Positions 5,018 through 8,267 of a stretch of DNA of 8,267 bases are shown here, piece by piece. The stretch is from NCBI GenBank assembly GCA_030605745.1, contig JAUWHT010000254.1, forward strand, positions 1 to 8,267, read 5' to 3'. Source of the DNA: Pirellulales bacterium. GTDB lineage: Bacteria; Planctomycetota; Planctomycetia; Pirellulales; Thermoguttaceae. The notes below the pieces were generated by a model. The model saw nothing but the letters and a program-made list of their open reading frames with translations. It searched no databases and had not been told where the DNA came from. The position numbers and the translations under genes were made by a program. The stretch's first letter is position 1; each line of letters opens with the position of its first letter.

Positions 5018-8000
5018 ATGAACGATCGTAGGTTGTCTCGGACCTCGCGTGAAACCGCGCAGTGGAAACGCTACCTGCCAGTGGCGTTGATGATCTGCGC
5101 CGGCGTGGTGATTTCCCTGGCGGTGTTTGCCGTGACCCGCGGCTGGGAGACCCGCCAGATACGGGCGGAGTTTGTCCGCGCGGCGGCGGACCGAGTTGCG
5201 AGCATCAGGGCCACGTTGCGGGCCGATCTGCGGCTGCTGGAGTCGGTCCGCTCATTGTTCCGCTCATCGCAGGTGGTCGAGCGGGACGAATTCGAGGAGT
5301 TCGTCAGGCCGCTGCTTTCTCGCGACCGCAGCATCCAGGCGCTGGAATGGATACCCCGTGTTCCCGGCGCCGAGCGTGCGGAGTACGAAGCGTCCGCCAG
5401 GCGAGATGGACTGGAGCAGTTCCAGATCACCGAGCAGGATGCCCACGGGCGAATGGTACGGGCTTCGCCGCGCGAGGAGTACTTCCCGGTCTACTTCATC
5501 CAGCCGCACAAGGGCAACGAGGCGGCCTTGGGCTTCGACATGGGCTCGGACCCCACGCGGCTGGAGGCGCTGCGGCGGGCCCGCGATACCGGCCAGCCCG
5601 CCGCCACCGAACGACTCGCGCTTGTGCAGGAGGCAAAAGACCAGTTCGGCTTTAGGATCTTCCTGCCGGTTTACAAGCAAGGCATGCCCACCGATACCGT
5701 CCGGGACCGCTGTAAGAACCTCGAGGGGTTTATTTCGGGGGTTTTCCGAGTCGCCGACCTTGTCGAAAGGCGCCCGGCGCGGTTACATCCAGCGGGCGTC
5801 GACACGTACCTGTGCGACCGGTCGGCCCCGGCCGGCAAACGCTTCCTCTACTTCCATTCGGCCCGCACCCGGAAAGTCCACTACCAGCCGACCGACGAGT
5901 TCGAGGCCGAGCATCCAAAAGGCCTGCACTTTATGGCCACGCTCGAGGTGGGCGAGCACCGCTGGGCGATCGTATGTACCCCGGCGCCCGGCTATTTTGC
6001 CGCGCGGAGGACGTGGCACCCCTGGGGGATGCTGGCCGCCGGGCTGATGCTGACCGCCCTTTCCGCCGGGTATGTGCTGATCGGCATCCGCTACACCGCA
6101 CGCGTAGAACGGCTGGTTGATGAACTGCAGGAAAGCGAACAACAATTCCGCGGCCTGGTGGAGACCACAAGCGACTGGATATGGGCGGTCGACGAGAACG
6201 CTATCTACACTTACACCAGTCCGAGGGTGATGGACCTATTGGGATACGATCCGCAGGAAGTGATCGGCAAGACGCCATTCGATTTTATGCCCCCGGAGGA
6301 GGCGGAACGTATCGCCGCATTGTTCCGGGACATGGCTGAGTCCTGGAAGCCTCTTGTGCGAATGGAGAACACGAATCTGCACAAAGATGGACGACGCGTG
6401 ATACTCGAGACCAACGGCGTGCCAATTTTTGACGCAGACGGCAATTTTCGGGGTTACCGGGGCGTTGACCGCGACATCACCGAGCCGAAGCGGGCCGAGG
6501 TGGCCCTGGCCAAGGCCAAGCAAGCCGCCGAGGTAGCTAACCAGGCCAAGAGCGAGTTCCTGGCAAACATGAGCCACGAAATCCGCACGCCGATGACGGC
6601 CATTCTGGGCTTTGCCGAACTGCTGATGGCCGGCGACCTGTCGCTGGGCGAACAAGCCAGTTATTTGGAGACCATCCACCGCAACGGCGAAGTCCTGCTG
6701 AGGCTGATCGACGACATCCTCGACCTGTCGAAGATCGAGTCGGGCAAGATCGACCTGGAGTTGATGGATTGCTCACCCCGGCAAATCGTCGTCGACGTGG
6801 TGGCGCTGATGCGGGGCCGGGCAATAGAGAAGGGGCTGAGCCTGGAGGTCGACTACGGGCCGGCCCTGCCCGAGACCATCCGCACCGACCCGGTGCGGAT
6901 GCGGCAGATCCTGGTGAACCTGGTGGGCAACGCTGTGAAGTTCACCGAGCACGGCGGTGTGCGAATCGCCGTCCGCTGCCAGCGCAGGCCCGGCGTTGCG
7001 CCGAAGATGCGGCTGGTGGTTGCCGACACAGGCATCGGCATGAGTGCCGACGGGATGGCCCGGCTGTTTGAGCCTTTCACCCAGGCCGACACGTCCACTA
7101 CCCGCTGTTTCGGCGGCACCGGGCTGGGTCTGACCATCTCGAAGCGCCTGGCAAAGCTGCTCGGTGGCGACATCCAGGCACAGAGCGAGCCCGGCAGGGG
7201 CTCCGTCTTCAGCTTGACCATCGATCCGGGTCCGTTGGAAGGGGTGGCGATGGTGTCGTCGCCGCTGAAGGCCCCGCCCAAGGAAGTTGGACCGGCAAAA
7301 ACGGAAGAAGATCAAACGCTCCGAGGCCGCTTGTTGCTGGCCGAAGACTGCCCGGACACCCGGCAGTTGATCCGCGCGGTCCTCGAGCGGGCGGGCCTGG
7401 AGGTCGACGAGGCCGAGAACGGCCGGGTCGCCTGCAAGATGGCCTCCACATCGGCGGCCGAAGGAAGACCATACGATCTGATCCTGATGGACATCCAGAT
7501 GCCCGACCTGGACGGCTATCAGGCCATCCGCCGCCTGCGCCGCGACGGCTGGCAGCAACCGATCGTTGCCCTGACGGCGTACGCGATGGCCGGAGACCGC
7601 CAGAAATGTCTCAACGCCGGATGCGACGACTACGCCTCCAAGCCGATCGATCGGGCCGAGCTGTTGGCCGTCATCGCTCGGCATTTGGGTCAGACAGCCG
7701 CTGCCGAACAGGCTTCTGACGATCAGGAATCGACCGGGGAGCCAGCCGGGCTGCTGGAGGGCGGCTTGCTTGACAAGGCCAAGGTGGGCGAGCTGCTCGA
7801 AGCATTTTCCGGCGACTTGTCGGAGCGCGCCGAAAAGATCGAAAGCGCGTTGCAGGTCCGCGATTTCCCGTCACTGGTGGAACTGGCCCATCAACTCAAA
7901 GGGACCGCCGGTATCTACGGCTTCCCACAAATCTCCCATACCGCCGCCGTAGTAAACAGCCAGGCAACAAAGCCGGACGATCTACAGCAGCTTCAGGCGG

Positions 8001-8080
8001 TTGTTTCCGAACTGGTCGACCTGTGCCGGCAAGCTGTGGCCGATATACGGGGAAAGGCAGAATTGCAAATTGCAAATTGA
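5018..8080 (+). CDS. Hybrid sensor histidine kinase, CHASE-PAS-HisKA-HATPase-REC-HPt
   Basis: 1020 residues; ATG 5018 is preceded by GGAAGG 5 nt upstream. A membrane segment at about 20-40 and a second at 336-358 flank an extracytoplasmic CHASE sensor (about 75-300; ALEWIPRVPGAER, REEYFPVYFIQP, LGFDMGSDP). Next come a PAS domain (about 372-490; D395 to DITEPKRAE), a coiled linker, and the HisKA domain with NMSHEIRTPM (phospho-acceptor H520). The ATPase domain has the N box (N634, N638), the G1 box DTGIGM (D670), the F box FEPF (684-687) and the G2 box GGTGLGL (699-705). A receiver follows with E776/D777, acceptor D825, T853 and K875. An HPt domain closes the chain with HQLKG (H958). All residues for a His-Asp-His relay are present, so it should sense a small ligand outside the cytosol and pass phosphate to a separate response regulator. 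None is encoded beside it in this window, so it is an orphan here. The last residues, LQIAN and the stop, are encoded by a repeat arm. Confidence 0.97.
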   Translation: MNDRRLSRTSRETAQWKRYLPVALMICAGVVISLAVFAVTRGWETRQIRAEFVRAAADRVASIRATLRADLRLLESVRSLFRSSQVVERDEFEEFVRPLLSRDRSIQALEWIPRVPGAERAEYEASARRDGLEQFQITEQDAHGRMVRASPREEYFPVYFIQPHKGNEAALGFDMGSDPTRLEALRRARDTGQPAATERLALVQEAKDQFGFRIFLPVYKQGMPTDTVRDRCKNLEGFISGVFRVADLVERRPARLHPAGVDTYLCDRSAPAGKRFLYFHSARTRKVHYQPTDEFEAEHPKGLHFMATLEVGEHRWAIVCTPAPGYFAARRTWHPWGMLAAGLMLTALSAGYVLIGIRYTARVERLVDELQESEQQFRGLVETTSDWIWAVDENAIYTYTSPRVMDLLGYDPQEVIGKTPFDFMPPEEAERIAALFRDMAESWKPLVRMENTNLHKDGRRVILETNGVPIFDADGNFRGYRGVDRDITEPKRAEVALAKAKQAAEVANQAKSEFLANMSHEIRTPMTAILGFAELLMAGDLSLGEQASYLETIHRNGEVLLRLIDDILDLSKIESGKIDLELMDCSPRQIVVDVVALMRGRAIEKGLSLEVDYGPALPETIRTDPVRMRQILVNLVGNAVKFTEHGGVRIAVRCQRRPGVAPKMRLVVADTGIGMSADGMARLFEPFTQADTSTTRCFGGTGLGLTISKRLAKLLGGDIQAQSEPGRGSVFSLTIDPGPLEGVAMVSSPLKAPPKEVGPAKTEEDQTLRGRLLLAEDCPDTRQLIRAVLERAGLEVDEAENGRVACKMASTSAAEGRPYDLILMDIQMPDLDGYQAIRRLRRDGWQQPIVALTAYAMAGDRQKCLNAGCDDYASKPIDRAELLAVIARHLGQTAAAEQASDDQESTGEPAGLLEGGLLDKAKVGELLEAFSGDLSERAEKIESALQVRDFPSLVELAHQLKGTAGIYGFPQISHTAAVVNSQATKPDDLQQLQAVVSELVDLCRQAVADIRGKAELQIAN

Positions 8081-8130
8081 AAATTGGAAAGATGCCAGGC
8101 GGCAGAAATCAATTTGCAATTTGCAATTCT
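8059..8130. repeat. Perfect 22-bp inverted repeat overlapping the kinase stop codon
   Basis: Bases 8059-8080 are the exact reverse complement of 8109-8130, with 28 bp between. Each arm is a tandem of TTGCAAA words (AATTGCAAATTGCAAATTGA on the left). The left arm ends precisely at the TGA stop of the kinase (8078-8080) and encodes its last residues. The hairpin would be extruded at the mRNA 3' end. No clean U-run follows (only CGTTTTC about 12 nt later), so it is more a repeat element with possible 3'-end protection than a textbook terminator. TTGCAAATTGCAAA-type repeats are familiar between planctomycete genes. Confidence 0.8.
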
Positions 8131-8176
8131 CTGACTCTAACGTTTTCTATGTGTACGGTCCGCCGCCTGCAAGGGA

Positions 8177-8202
8177 GGCACAGACCTGAAGGTTGTGTAG
8201 CC
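8177..8202. repeat. Degenerate GGCACAGACCT hairpin
   Basis: GGCACAGACCT (8177-8187) can pair with AGGTTGTGTAGCC (8190-8202) around GA if a 2-nt bulge and one mismatch are allowed. It resembles a decayed copy of a GGCACAG...CTGTGCC palindrome. It ends just before the candidate start codon at 8204. Confidence 0.35.
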
Positions 8203-8203
8203 A

Positions 8204-8267
8204 ATGTGGGTGGTATTGCTTCTGGTTAAGTCGGTGGGCGGGGCTCTGGTATTTGCGTGGCTCGCCG
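8204..8267 (+). CDS. Possible start of a gene with a hydrophobic N-terminus, cut by window edge
   Basis: After an in-frame TAG at 8198-8200, ATG 8204 opens a frame that reads MWVVLLLVKSVGGALVFAWL to the window end (21 complete codons). The run is strongly hydrophobic with one Lys, as in a membrane segment or signal anchor. Only a weak AAGG lies 11 nt upstream, and the leader overlaps a degenerate repeat, so this could be chance. The family cannot be told from 21 residues. Confidence 0.35.
   Translation, partial: MWVVLLLVKSVGGALVFAWLA

Noticed and set aside
6773..7684. Minus-strand open frame of about 300 codons inside the kinase
   Set aside because: It lies wholly antisense to the HisKA/HATPase and receiver domains, which carry all expected catalytic residues.
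8059..8150. Classical rho-independent terminator after the kinase
   Set aside because: The hairpin is strong, but the bases after it (CTGACTCTAACG) are not a U-run and the stem is AT-rich, so it is listed as a repeat instead.

Overview
The window looks like chromosomal DNA from a planctomycete (phylum Planctomycetota), probably a GC-rich member. The strongest sign is the minus-strand gene at 2064-2990. It encodes a DUF1559-type pseudopilin with the H-X9-DG C-terminal motif, a family that planctomycetes carry in very large copy number. The spacers are also full of short palindromic repeats of kinds I recall from planctomycete genomes (CACGGAGG-type, ACAGGC-type, CCCTCTCCC-type and TTGCAAA-type). 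Placement below phylum is not supported by what I can see.

Layout: (1) 1-1815, minus strand: an uninterrupted 605-codon reading frame that runs off the left edge. It encodes a secreted protein with an N-terminal beta-rich region and a glycoside-hydrolase-like barrel (DUF5696/GH101-like by pattern). (2) 1816-2063: a repeat-filled spacer with two related CCCTCTCCC hairpins, two G-quadruplex motifs and one imperfect 31-bp palindrome. (3) 2064-2990, minus strand: the DUF1559 pseudopilin, preceded by a perfect -35/-10 promoter. (4) 2991-3366: a divergent spacer holding both promoters and several dyads. (5) 3367-4545, plus strand: a TIM-barrel protein resembling DhnA-type class I aldolases, with a low-complexity tail. 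(6) 4546-5017: a spacer with a tandem 10-bp repeat, a perfect 29-bp inverted repeat enclosing 86 bp, two ACAGGC hairpins and a candidate promoter. (7) 5018-8080, plus strand: a 1020-residue membrane-bound hybrid histidine kinase (CHASE-PAS-HisKA-HATPase-REC-HPt). (8) 8081-8267: a 22-bp inverted repeat whose left arm encodes the kinase C-terminus and stop codon, a degenerate hairpin, and possibly the start of another gene with a hydrophobic N-terminus.

The genes do not form an obvious operon or pathway. The two minus-strand genes encode exported proteins: a polysaccharide- or glycoconjugate-directed enzyme candidate and a pseudopilin. The plus-strand genes encode a cytosolic aldolase-like protein and an orphan phosphorelay kinase with no response-regulator gene alongside. 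Long spacers and separate promoter signals suggest mostly monocistronic transcription. I did not find a clear new multi-gene system. The most unusual material is the set of different inverted-repeat families in the spacers, including one that has supplied the end of a coding region, and the poorly characterised glycosidase-like and aldolase-like proteins.
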